From Acidilobaceae archaeon (GTDB lineage Archaea > Thermoproteota > Thermoprotei_A > Sulfolobales > Acidilobaceae), in the NCBI GenBank assembly GCA_027039295.1, contig JALWEW010000105.1:1-26080 (forward strand): a DNA stretch of 26,080 nucleotides, read 5' to 3'. The first letter of the stretch is position 1. Each line of letters begins with the position of its first letter. Shown in pieces: positions 15,559-22,194 of this stretch. Under the pieces are notes generated by a model, which had not been told where the DNA came from, searched no databases, and worked only from the letters and a program-made list of their open reading frames with translations. Made by a program: the position numbers and the translations under genes.

Positions 15559-15646
15559 GCGGGGGTGCCCGAGCCTGGCCAAAGGGGTCGGGCTTAGGAC
15601 CCGATGGCGTAGGCCTGCGTGGGTTCAAATCCCACCCCCCGCACCA
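15559..15646 (+). tRNA. tRNA-Leu (anticodon UAG), CCA encoded
   Basis: The acceptor stem GCGGGGG (15559-15565) pairs with CCCCCGC (15636-15642), followed by discriminator A and an encoded CCA (15644-15646). The anticodon stem is TCGGG/CCCGA with loop CTTAGGA, so the anticodon is TAG at 15595-15597. The T arm is GTGGG-TTCAAAT-CCCAC. A 14-base variable arm marks a class II tRNA, as expected for leucine. No intron is present. It reads CUA and CUG codons. Confidence 0.97.
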
Positions 15647-15704
15647 TAGCATATCATGATGTCCGCCTCCTAGCCATGCAAGGCTTATCGAGCCGCAGAG
15701 TGGT

Positions 15705-15726
15705 AGGCTGGTTGCAGGCTAGTTGC
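15705..15726. repeat. Tandem 11-bp direct repeat
   Basis: AGGCTGGTTGC (15705-15715) is followed with no gap by AGGCTAGTTGC (15716-15726), one mismatch. Both contain AGGCT, which could pair with AGCCT near 15748. Meaning unknown. Confidence 0.5.
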
Positions 15727-15824
15727 GCTATAGAGCCCCTGAAACCTAGCCTCCATCAGGCTGGGCTTTTAGGCGTGGTGAACGCTGGAGATAAACGCCC
15801 CACCTATGAGAGGGCTGGGAGGCC

Positions 15825-15880
15825 TCAGATACCCCAGGGTTCAACTCATCGGCACCCCTCGAGGGCATGACTCTCATCAT
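15825..15880 (-). ncRNA. Candidate C/D box guide sRNA
   Basis: Read on the minus strand, a perfect C box ATGATGA (15880-15874) is followed by 11 nt, a degenerate D' TCGA (15862-15859), a C'-like CGATGAG (15851-15845), a 16-nt spacer and a perfect D box CTGA (15828-15825). The total of 56 nt is the normal archaeal size. GGC before C and GCC after D can form a short terminal stem. The D' box and the long second guide are weak points, and I could not match a firm rRNA target. Confidence 0.35.
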
Positions 15881-16009
15881 TAGCCCCGCAGCCCCGGATA
15901 TCGATGAAGCCAAGGGCTCCCACGCCAATGTTGCCTACGGGGCGAGGAATGCTTATTAAAGCCCACTAAGCCTGGCACCCTGCTTGGGTAGCTGGAAGGG
16001 GTGCTGGAG

Positions 16010-16354
16010 ATGGCACAGGAGGGCAAGGCGTATATTCACGCTGCTCTAGCTCTCTACTACGCCGGTAAGGAGGTTAACGAGGAGAACCTGAAGAAAGTCA
16101 TCGAAGCCCTAGGCCTCGAGGTCGACGAGGCCAAGATTAAGATGATAGCCGCCAGCCTCTCCGAGATAGACCTCGAGGAGGTGCTGAAATCCGCTGTGGC
16201 CATGCCTGTAGCAGCACCAGCCGCAGCCCCAGCGGCCGCTGCCGAGGAGAAAGCAGAGGGAGGCGAGGCGGAGGAGAAGAAGGAGGAAGAGGAGAAAGAA
16301 GAGGAGAAGGAGGTAGACATAAGCGAGGGCCTGAGCGGCCTCTTCGGCTTCTAG
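16010..16354 (+). CDS. rpl12p: Large ribosomal subunit protein P1 (L12/P1 stalk protein)
   Basis: A 114-aa acidic stalk protein. The N-terminal helical dimerisation domain reads YIHAALALYYAGKEVNEENLKKVIEALG. An Ala/Pro hinge (PVAAPAAAPAAAAEE) follows, then a long Glu/Lys-rich helix and the conserved tail SEGLSGLFGF, which recruits translation GTPases. The ATG at 16010 is chosen over the GTG at 16001 because the GTG sits within GGGGTG, the ribosome site. Multiple dimers bind P0 on the 50S subunit. The gene stands alone here, unlike the L1-L10-L12 operons seen in many archaea, and has its own TATA box near 15952-15960. Confidence 0.95.
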   Translation: MAQEGKAYIHAALALYYAGKEVNEENLKKVIEALGLEVDEAKIKMIAASLSEIDLEEVLKSAVAMPVAAPAAAPAAAAEEKAEGGEAEEKKEEEEKEEEKEVDISEGLSGLFGF

Positions 16355-16666
16355 ATACCGCTTACTAGGAAAGAGGCGCTAGAGCATCGATGCAACGCTT
16401 TTCTACTGCCAGCCTCCGCGCCGAAGTTTGAGGCCCTCATCTAGCTAGAGGTGCTAAAGCATACCCAAGAGTCTTACAAGTACACAGCCGTAGCACATCT
16501 CAGGGACTCCCCGCCCTGGAACCCTGCAGGCCTCAGTGAAATAGGGGCTGGCATCGCACAGACAAAACGAGGGCCTGTGAGGCCGGCACGGCGGAGTGCC
16601 GAGCCTCTTTTGGGAGGTGCTGATGAGCAGGCTGGCTTCCTCCGAGGCCCGCTGGCGTGCCCTTCC
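16355..16666 (+). other. Non-coding region with hairpins (possible structured RNA)
   Basis: No protein gene is supported. Structures seen on the plus strand are a CATCGATG palindrome near 16385-16392, hairpin CAGGG/CCCTG (16501-16518), segment GGCCTCA (16529-16535) complementary to TGAGGCC (16578-16584), and a strong hairpin with a T-run ending at 16611. This could be a long 3' leader/trailer of P1 or an independent RNA. Confidence 0.4.
16579..16611 (+). terminator. Hairpin followed by four T (intrinsic-terminator shape)
   Basis: GAGGCCGGCA (16579-16588) pairs with TGCCG-A-GCCTC (16597-16607; A is a bulge) around an 8-nt loop, followed by TTTT (16608-16611). It is a 10-bp stem. Archaea usually terminate on T-runs without stems, so it may instead be the 3' end of a structured RNA. 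Confidence 0.4.
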
Positions 16667-16888
16667 CTATGACTCCTCGTTCTCGGCGAGTTTCTTCGGC
16701 TTTACTATAACTATACCCTTGTCAGGGTCTGACTCGACCACGAACTCGGGGCCCCAGCGCTCGACCACGCTCTTCCTCACGTAGATGTTGAGCGGTAGGG
16801 TGTAGTAGGTATACTCGTAGACCTTACCCTTGAGCACCTTCCTCCCCCTTATCTCCCTGACTCTCACAGTCCTGACCTTGCCCGGCAT
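16667..16888 (-). CDS. Small basic protein, possible AbrB/SpoVT-like DNA-binding fold
   Basis: A 73-aa protein that starts MPGKVRTVRVREIRGRKV. The C-terminal half NIYVRKSVVERWGPEFVV, then DKGIVIVKPKK, has the looped-hinge pattern of AbrB-family proteins (strand, Lys-rich turn, helix, then Asp/Gly and IVIKP). The N-terminal half is rich in Arg, Lys and Tyr and is not part of that pattern. AGGTGA at 16893-16898 on the minus strand supports the ATG, and TATATAAT at 16927-16934 is a good TATA box, so the gene is likely real and expressed. If AbrB-like it would act as a dimeric regulator or antitoxin, but no toxin gene adjoins it. Function is not known to me. Confidence 0.7.
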   Translation of the reverse strand: MPGKVRTVRVREIRGRKVLKGKVYEYTYYTLPLNIYVRKSVVERWGPEFVVESDPDKGIVIVKPKKLAENEES

Positions 16889-16926
16889 CGTCTCACCTGT
16901 TCTAGATCATAGCAAGCAGATGATGG

Positions 16927-16934
16927 ATTATATA
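16927..16934 (-). promoter_or_regulatory. TATA box of the small AbrB-like gene
   Basis: TATATAAT on the minus strand predicts a start near 16904, giving a leader of about 16 nt that includes AGGTGA. Confidence 0.5.
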
Positions 16935-17046
16935 GGTTACCACAGTAAAGTCAGTAAAAGATCTATACTCGCTAATACAAGAAGTGCCGCCATGCCTATT
17001 TGAGGGGCCTGAGACCTCGGGCAACGGCGTGGGGGTGCACTTAGGG

Positions 17047-18222
17047 TTGAAGCCTAGGCTTTACGCGGCGTCTCCCGAGGAGATACGCTCGGGCCTGATT
17101 ACCGATGTGTACTTCGAGCGGACCAAGGAGATAGTGGAGAGGAAGGGACTGGGGAATGTTAGGGTTAGAATGGAGATACACGCGTACAGCCTCCCCAAGG
17201 GCTACGAGTGGGCCGTGTTCGCTGGGCTAGAGGAAGCCCTAGCACTCCTCGAGGGGAAGCCCGTAACCGTGTATAGCGTGCCAGAGGGCACAATCTTCCG
17301 CAGGAAGGAGCCTCTCATGGTAGTCGAGGGCCGGTACTCGGACTTCGGGATCTTCGAGACCGCGCTCCTGGGCATACTGCGCTTCTCCTCCAGCATAGCC
17401 ACCAAGGCGGCCAGGATCAAGGCTGCCGCGGGCGATCGCACAGTACTCTACTTCGGCCTTAGGGCGCTCCACCCGGCAGTTGCGCCAGCAGCCGATAGGG
17501 CGGCCTATATAGGCGGCGTTGATGGGGTGAGCGGTGTCGAGGCCCGCAAGTATCTAGGCCTCGAGCCCAAGGGGACCATGCCCCACGCCCTCATAATAAT
17601 CTTCGGCGACCAGAGGGAGGCGTGGAGCGCCTATGCAGAGCTGTACGGGAACACAATAGCCCTCGTCGACACATTCTATGATGAGAGGATAGAGTCGGTT
17701 ATGGCTGCCGAGACCCTAGGCAAGAAGCTCGTAGCCGTCAGACTCGACACCCCCGGCAGCCGCAGGGGTCGGATGAGAGACATAGTCGAGGAGGTCAGGT
17801 GGACGCTAGACCTGATGGGCAGGAGCGACGTGAAGATCATAGTAAGCGGGGGCATAGACGAGGATAGGATCCTGGAGTTGAGGGATGTAGTGGATGGCTT
17901 CGGCGTCGGGACAGCCATATCCTCGGCCCCCAGCGTAGACCTCAGCATGGACATAGTTGAGATCAACAAGGACGGAACCTGGAAGCCCGTGACCAAGAGG
18001 GGCAAGCTACCCGGCTTCAAACAGCTCTACGTCTGCCCCGACGGTACACGTATAGTGAGGCCGTGGAACGACCCCAAGCCATCGTGCCCGGAGGAGGAGG
18101 CTAGGCCCCTCCTATCGAAGGTAATGGAGGATGGCAGGCTAACCGTGGATCTCCCCAGCATAGAGGAGATCAGGAGTTACGTGTTAAAGCAGCTGAGGGA
18201 CATGGGCCTCCTCAAGGACTAG
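17047..18222 (+). CDS. pncB: Nicotinate phosphoribosyltransferase
   Basis: An archaeal NAPRTase that joins nicotinate and PRPP to make nicotinate mononucleotide for NAD salvage. The TTG at 17047 gives MKPRLYAASPEEIRSGLITDVYF, which aligns with family N-termini; GGGGGTG at 17030-17036 is its ribosome site. The frame extends to a GTG at 16984, which would add 21 unlike residues. Other motifs are PEGTIFRRKEPLMVVEGRY, FGLRALHPAVAP, AAYIGGVDGVSG, KGTMPHALIIIFGD, RLDTPGSRRG and the phosphate loop GFGVGTAISSAP. The C-terminal zinc knuckle of Thermoplasma NAPRTase has four cysteines; here only two remain (VCPDG and SCPEE), so it probably binds no zinc. Confidence 0.92.
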   Translation: MKPRLYAASPEEIRSGLITDVYFERTKEIVERKGLGNVRVRMEIHAYSLPKGYEWAVFAGLEEALALLEGKPVTVYSVPEGTIFRRKEPLMVVEGRYSDFGIFETALLGILRFSSSIATKAARIKAAAGDRTVLYFGLRALHPAVAPAADRAAYIGGVDGVSGVEARKYLGLEPKGTMPHALIIIFGDQREAWSAYAELYGNTIALVDTFYDERIESVMAAETLGKKLVAVRLDTPGSRRGRMRDIVEEVRWTLDLMGRSDVKIIVSGGIDEDRILELRDVVDGFGVGTAISSAPSVDLSMDIVEINKDGTWKPVTKRGKLPGFKQLYVCPDGTRIVRPWNDPKPSCPEEEARPLLSKVMEDGRLTVDLPSIEEIRSYVLKQLRDMGLLKD

Positions 18223-18226
18223 CTCC

Positions 18227-18667
18227 CTAGCCGGCCACCTCAGCTATGCGTGCAGCCTTCATGTAAGCCCTAACCTTCTCCTCGAGCTTCTCGCGGCTCA
18301 GCGACCCTATTATTACATCCACCGGCTTGCCATCGACGATGACCACTATCGATGGTATATGCTTCACGTTATATCTATCTGCAAGCGAGTAGGAGGAGTC
18401 CACGTCAACGTAGCCGTAGAAGACTCTTGGGTCAGCGAGCCTCCCGGCTACTTCCCTGAAGGTCTGCATGAACGATATGCAGGGACCGCACCAACTCGCC
18501 GTGAAGAATAGTAGGACTAGCCTATGCTTGGCGAGTATCTCGTCTATATCGCGGGGCCTTACTTCCGCTACCGAGTCCTCGAGCCTCTGTATGAAGTCCG
18601 CCCTCTCCTCGAGCAGCCGGGCTAGTCTGGCTGCGATTTCCCTCACTCCCCCGGTGCTACCGCTCAA
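18227..18667 (-). CDS. Thioredoxin-like disulfide oxidoreductase
   Basis: A 146-aa thioredoxin-fold protein. The active site is WCGPC with C60 and C63, and the cis-proline is P105 in HIPSIVV, both as in a true reducing thioredoxin. An extra N-terminal helix of about 40 residues (IAARLARLLEERADFIQRLED) precedes the fold and is charged, not a signal peptide, so it should stay in the cytoplasm. The TTG at 18667 is supported by GAGGTGA (18674-18680) at ideal spacing. It is divergent from the tetraether synthase gene and shares a palindromic TATA box with it. A redox partner role for that iron-sulfur enzyme is possible but only inferred from position. Confidence 0.9.
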   Translation of the reverse strand: MSGSTGGVREIAARLARLLEERADFIQRLEDSVAEVRPRDIDEILAKHRLVLLFFTASWCGPCISFMQTFREVAGRLADPRVFYGYVDVDSSYSLADRYNVKHIPSIVVIVDGKPVDVIIGSLSREKLEEKVRAYMKAARIAEVAG

Positions 18668-18720
18668 GGCGCTTCACCTCGAGTTTTGCCCTGATAGTAA
18701 TGGGAGGTCTGGACTAACGC

Positions 18721-18728
18721 TTTATAAA
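18721..18728. promoter_or_regulatory. Palindromic TATA box shared by thioredoxin and tetraether synthase genes
   Basis: TTTATAAA is self-complementary. Starts about 25 nt to each side would give short leaders for the TTG at 18667 (minus) and the ATG at 18767 (plus). It is the only strong TATA in the 99-bp gap. Confidence 0.55.
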
Positions 18729-18766
18729 TGCATGCATGGTTTAAGAACTGGTGAGTCGGTGGTAGT

Positions 18767-20551
18767 ATGGCCGTTGGCATTGCGCGCGGCGAGACAAAGG
18801 CCCCCAGCAAGCCTGATGTGCTGCCAGCTCCTTCGAGGCTCGTGAAGGTTGACGGGGGGATCTATGTTGAGATAGCGGGTAAGAGGATCCCCCTAGGTGG
18901 CCAGCTACCGAAGCTGAAGCCCGGGGAGAAGCACGTCGCCGTCACGACCAGCCTCTGCCCCTACTGCAGGAGGCTCCTCCCAGCTAGGATTGTTGAGAGG
19001 GACGGTAAGATATGGATCCGGAGGGTGTGCCCCGAGCATGGGGAGATAGAGGAGCTTTACTACGGTGACGCTAGGCTCTACTATAGAATGATGCGCTACG
19101 AGGAGACAGGCAAGGGTGTTAAGAGGCCCTACGTGCCCCTTGCCGCGCCGTGCCCCTTCAACTGCGGGCTCTGCGCCATGCACGAGAACCACACGGCCCT
19201 CGCTAACCTCGTCGTAACTAATAGGTGCGATCTGAGCTGCTGGTACTGCTTCTTCTATGCCGAGAAGGCTGGTTACGTCTACGAGCCAAGCCTCGACCAG
19301 ATAAGGTACATGATAAGGCAGTTAAAGAAGCAGGGCTTCACCATGGCGGTACAGATAACGGGTGGAGAGCCCACTATGCGCGAGGACCTGGTTGACATTG
19401 TGAGGCTGCTCAAGGAGGAGGGCGTGCGCCACATACAGCTCAACACGAACGGCATCAAGTTCGCCAAGCTCTACTTCGAGGACCCGCAGAAGGCCATAGA
19501 GTACACCCGCGCCCTCAGGAAGGCAGGCGTTAACACCGTATACATGAGCTTCGACGGCGTCACGCCAAAGACGAACTGGAAGAACCACTGGGAGGTACCC
19601 TTCATATTCGAGGTCTTCAGGAAGGCCGGGATGACAAGCGTCGTCCTAGTGCCCACACTCATAAAGAGCGTTAACGACCACGAACTCGGTTTGATATTAA
19701 AGTTCGCGGGTAAGCATATGGATATAGTCAGGGCAGTGAACTTCCAGCCAGTAAGCCTCACGGGTCAGATGAGGAAGCGCGAGAGGGAACGCTACAGGAT
19801 AACGATCGCCGACGCGATAAACAAGATAGCAGAGCAGACAGACTACCAGATACCCCCCGAGGCGTGGTACCCCATACCGGTCGCCGCGAAGTTCGCCAAG
19901 TTCGTTGAGGCCTACGTTGGGACCGAGCAGTTCTGCATGGCGAATCACCCCATGTGCGGCGCCGCCACCTACGTCTTCGTCGAGAGGGGACCCAACGGCG
20001 TGCCTAGGAGATTCATACCGATAACGGAGTTTTTCGACGTCGACGGCTTCATAGAGTGGCTCGACGAGAAGAGGATAGACCTCGAGTCGGGCGCCAGTAG
20101 GAAGCTAACCGCCCTCAAGGGCCTCATAGACCTGCGCAAGTTCGTCGATACCAAGAGGATGCCGAAGGAGCTGAACATCACGAAGCTGCTCTGGAACATA
20201 TTCGTCAAGAGGAACTACGATGCCCTAGGGGAGCTCCACTACCACATGATGTTCATAGGGATGATGCACTTCATGGACCTATACAACTACGATGTAACCA
20301 GAGTGCGTAGGTGCAACATACACTACCTCCTCCCCGACGGCCGCATAGTACCCTTCTGCGCCTTCAACGTGCTCGAGGACCTCTACAGGGACTACGTACA
20401 GGCTAAGTATCAGGTACCCATCGAGGACTACGAGCGCGAGTTCGGCTCTGGGGGCATAGGCCCTGGCGCAAAGTACAACAGGGCCAAGTACTTCAGGTTC
20501 ATAAGGAGTAGCCCGATCTACAGGGAGGCCTACAAGGGCATAATCTACTAG
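18767..20551 (+). CDS. tes: Radical SAM tetraether lipid synthase (Tes/MJ0619 family)
   Basis: A 594-aa radical SAM enzyme. Tes couples phytanyl chain ends of two diether lipids to make membrane-spanning tetraethers (GDGT). The radical SAM cysteines are C154, C158 and C161 (CDLSCWYC), followed by the GGE motif at 199-201. An N-terminal metal site is suggested by C64, C67 and C88 (SLCPYC, VCPEHG), and a second by C129, C133 and C136 (CPFNCGLC). C-terminal cysteines C390, C397, C516 and C531 can bind further clusters. This cysteine plan, with the NHTALANLVVTNRC stretch, is the Tes arrangement. The ATG follows GGTGGT. Another methylase-like role of MJ0619 relatives is the alternative. Confidence 0.8.
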   Translation: MAVGIARGETKAPSKPDVLPAPSRLVKVDGGIYVEIAGKRIPLGGQLPKLKPGEKHVAVTTSLCPYCRRLLPARIVERDGKIWIRRVCPEHGEIEELYYGDARLYYRMMRYEETGKGVKRPYVPLAAPCPFNCGLCAMHENHTALANLVVTNRCDLSCWYCFFYAEKAGYVYEPSLDQIRYMIRQLKKQGFTMAVQITGGEPTMREDLVDIVRLLKEEGVRHIQLNTNGIKFAKLYFEDPQKAIEYTRALRKAGVNTVYMSFDGVTPKTNWKNHWEVPFIFEVFRKAGMTSVVLVPTLIKSVNDHELGLILKFAGKHMDIVRAVNFQPVSLTGQMRKRERERYRITIADAINKIAEQTDYQIPPEAWYPIPVAAKFAKFVEAYVGTEQFCMANHPMCGAATYVFVERGPNGVPRRFIPITEFFDVDGFIEWLDEKRIDLESGASRKLTALKGLIDLRKFVDTKRMPKELNITKLLWNIFVKRNYDALGELHYHMMFIGMMHFMDLYNYDVTRVRRCNIHYLLPDGRIVPFCAFNVLEDLYRDYVQAKYQVPIEDYEREFGSGGIGPGAKYNRAKYFRFIRSSPIYREAYKGIIY

Positions 20552-20569
20552 GGAGACGCCCGCGAGCCT

Positions 20570-21217
20570 TCAGCCCCACACCCCCCACTTGGGGGCCTCC
20601 ACGGAGTAGACGAGGTGAACCCACGAGCCGCAGAGCCTCTTTAAACCAACCAACCGGAGCCTCACCTCCGTGGACTCACCTATCCTAGCGAGTGGGACTC
20701 CATCGCCTAGGATCCGGGGTGCTATAGTCACACGTATGTAATCCACGAGGCCAGCCGCTAGGAGGGAGCCTATGAGACCCCCACCCCCCTCCACTAGGAG
20801 CCTCCTAATACCCAGCCCGCGTAGCCTAACCAGCGCCTCCCTCGGATCGGAGCCCCCTACCTCGAGGATCACCACGCCCCTCTCGCGATAGGGGGCCAGC
20901 TCAGCGGGGTCGTGGCCCTCCGATGTAACGAGGATCCTCCTGCCCGGTGGGTCGAAGACCCTCGCAGAAGCTGGAACCCTGAGGCTCGCATCGAACACTA
21001 CCCTAGCCGGGTTCCTCCCCGGAATCCTTCTAACCGTGAGCCTGGGATCATCGAGTATAACGGTGTTAGCTCCTACGGCTACAGCGTCGCTCGAAGCCCT
21101 GAGCATATGCTGTAACTCAAAGTCGTCCTCACAGCTTAGCCTATAACGCCCAACTCCTGGAGGTGACAGCCTCCCATCGAGCGTCTCGGTCGCAAACACA
21201 GTAACTAGAGGCCTCAC
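20570..21217 (-). CDS. RibD-like pyrimidine reductase (archaeal riboflavin pathway)
   Basis: A 215-aa protein of the RibD C-terminal/DHFR-like fold. The archaeal form (ArfC) reduces 2,5-diamino-6-ribosylamino-pyrimidinone 5'-phosphate with NAD(P)H, an early step to riboflavin and F420. Visible are RPLVTVFATETLDGRLS at the N-terminus, AVAVGANTVILDDPRLTVR, NPARVVFD, and LLVEGGGGLIGSLLAAGLVDYIRVTIAP. The GTG at 21217 gives MRPLVTVF, the common start; a TTG four codons upstream (21229) is possible. No deaminase domain is fused, as usual in archaea. Other riboflavin genes are not adjacent. DHFR activity is less likely because of the GGGG loop after VE. Confidence 0.87.
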   Translation of the reverse strand: MRPLVTVFATETLDGRLSPPGVGRYRLSCEDDFELQHMLRASSDAVAVGANTVILDDPRLTVRRIPGRNPARVVFDASLRVPASARVFDPPGRRILVTSEGHDPAELAPYRERGVVILEVGGSDPREALVRLRGLGIRRLLVEGGGGLIGSLLAAGLVDYIRVTIAPRILGDGVPLARIGESTEVRLRLVGLKRLCGSWVHLVYSVEAPKWGVWG

Positions 21218-21296
21218 CCCGCCGCCCAAGGCGCCTATTCCCCCGGAGAACTTGTATGTGGCACGACGGGTAATACCGTGGGCTCCCGCGGAGGGC

Positions 21297-21336
21297 TGGG
21301 ATCTAACGCGTGACCTCTATCACGCCTCTGATCCCA
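21297..21336. repeat. 40-nt imperfect inverted repeat between divergent genes
   Basis: Outer arms TGGGATC (21297-21303) and GATCCCA (21330-21336) and inner arms GCGTGA (21308-21313) and TCACGC (21320-21325) pair perfectly. They are separated by a symmetric 4x4 internal loop (TAAC/CTCT) and closed by a 6-nt loop. It lies in the gap between the RibD-like gene and the 170-aa gene, well upstream of the latter's TATA box. Confidence 0.5.
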
Positions 21337-21418
21337 CGTCCCCGGCCGTCTTAGGTTAATCGGTGTTTACCCCTAGGCGGTTGTACGCCGTGATTCCGAT
21401 AGTAGTGTTGGGGGAGAG

Positions 21419-21427
21419 AATTTTTAA
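21419..21427 (+). promoter_or_regulatory. TATA box of the 170-aa gene
   Basis: AATTTTTAA with a following C lies about 56-64 bp before the ATG at 21483 and predicts a leader of about 35 nt containing GGGGTGA. Confidence 0.5.
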
Positions 21428-21456
21428 CCCTTGGCAGGTTACTGTAAGGGTGGAAC

Positions 21457-21473
21457 CCCCTAGCGTTGAGGGG
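21457..21473 (+). promoter_or_regulatory. Leader hairpin over the ribosome site of the 170-aa gene
   Basis: CCCCT (21457-21461) pairs with AGGGG (21469-21473) around a 7-nt loop; the right arm is the first part of AGGGGTGA, the ribosome site of the ATG at 21483. Confidence 0.35.
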
Positions 21474-21482
21474 TGAGCCTAA

Positions 21483-21995
21483 ATGAGCGAGGTGCTCGCT
21501 GAGAGGACGTACAAGCTGGTGCTCAGGAGAACCGCGAGGGGCCCCGTGATTCAGTTCAGGAGCGCCATACCCGAGAAGGTCAGGGAGGCCACTCTAATAA
21601 GGATGGGCGGCCAGAAGGCCGAGGAAGTATTCAAGGCCATGGTAGACGTGCTGAAGAAGCACGGCTTCGTGACCGAGGAGGGCGGAACCGACAACTACAA
21701 GTACTACAGGCTCAAGCAGGAGATAGGCCCGGCCGTCGGCGGTTTCCTGGTGCTCGTGCGCAGGAGCAGGGATCCCACGGCCTGGACTAAGTACTTCGAG
21801 GACCTAATAACGGGCGAGAAGTACAAGGGCAGCACAGCCCTGCTGACGCATGCCCTAGCCCTAGCCATAGAGCTAAGCCAGATACAGCCCCCGCCCGAGA
21901 GGGTGAGGATGCAGCTGAACCCCAAGATACTAGACAGCATCAGCGCTGGCGTCAAGGTGACGGTAAGGAAGCTCTGGGGCATCAGGAAGGCCTAG
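21483..21995 (+). CDS. Unrecognised 170-aa basic protein
   Basis: I do not recognise the family. The ATG at 21483 has GGGGTGA at ideal spacing and a strong TATA box, and codon use matches its neighbours, so the gene is surely expressed. The protein is soluble and basic. It has an N-terminal strand segment (YKLVLRRTARGPVIQFRS), a helix (KAEEVFKAMVDVLKKHGFV) like part of a winged-helix unit, a beta segment (PAVGGFLVLVRRSRDP), and C-terminal helices plus SISAGVKVTVRKLWG. No signal peptide, membrane helix, cysteine or metal motif is seen. The spacing of helix, charged loop and Tyr-rich strand suggests nucleic-acid binding, but that is inference. A T5 run at 22033-22037 follows. Confidence 0.82.
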   Translation: MSEVLAERTYKLVLRRTARGPVIQFRSAIPEKVREATLIRMGGQKAEEVFKAMVDVLKKHGFVTEEGGTDNYKYYRLKQEIGPAVGGFLVLVRRSRDPTAWTKYFEDLITGEKYKGSTALLTHALALAIELSQIQPPPERVRMQLNPKILDSISAGVKVTVRKLWGIRKA

Positions 21996-22032
21996 ACTCC
22001 CTCAAAGCCTAAGCAGCTATCACTCTCTCCCC

Positions 22033-22037
22033 TTTTT
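22033..22037 (+). terminator. Oligo-T terminator after the 170-aa gene
   Basis: CTCTCCCC precedes five T about 38 bp after the stop codon, a typical archaeal termination signal. Confidence 0.35.
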
Positions 22038-22194
22038 GTTACTTCGCCGCAAGAGCCCAGAGCCCCTAACATTCTAAGACCAGATTATAGTCCACAACCA
22101 AACAACTGGCACATGTGGGAGGTGCCGAGCACTGGCCTCTAGGGGCGCCTGGGTTCTGGCCTTAATTGAGACAGCTAGCGCGGCAGCGGTTTCG

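Larger units (their letters stand above)
15647..16009. other. Gene-poor region with repeats, a weak hairpin and the P1 promoter
   Basis: No convincing protein gene is present. Seen are a tandem 11-bp repeat (15705-15726), a small hairpin AGCCT/AGGCT before GGGCTTTT (about 15748-15770), a candidate C/D box RNA on the minus strand (15825-15880, listed separately) and a TATA-like CTTATTAAA (15952-15960) for ribosomal protein P1. Confidence 0.5.

Noticed and set aside
15619..15870. 83-codon frame starting in tRNA-Leu
   Set aside because: It begins inside the tRNA T arm and shows no protein-like pattern or ribosome site.
16618..16666. TGATGA near 16619 as a C box of a guide RNA
   Set aside because: The base before is C, and no CTGA D box follows within 60 nt.
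16355..16666. RNase P, SRP or 5S RNA in the gap after P1
   Set aside because: The conserved sequence blocks of these RNAs are not present.
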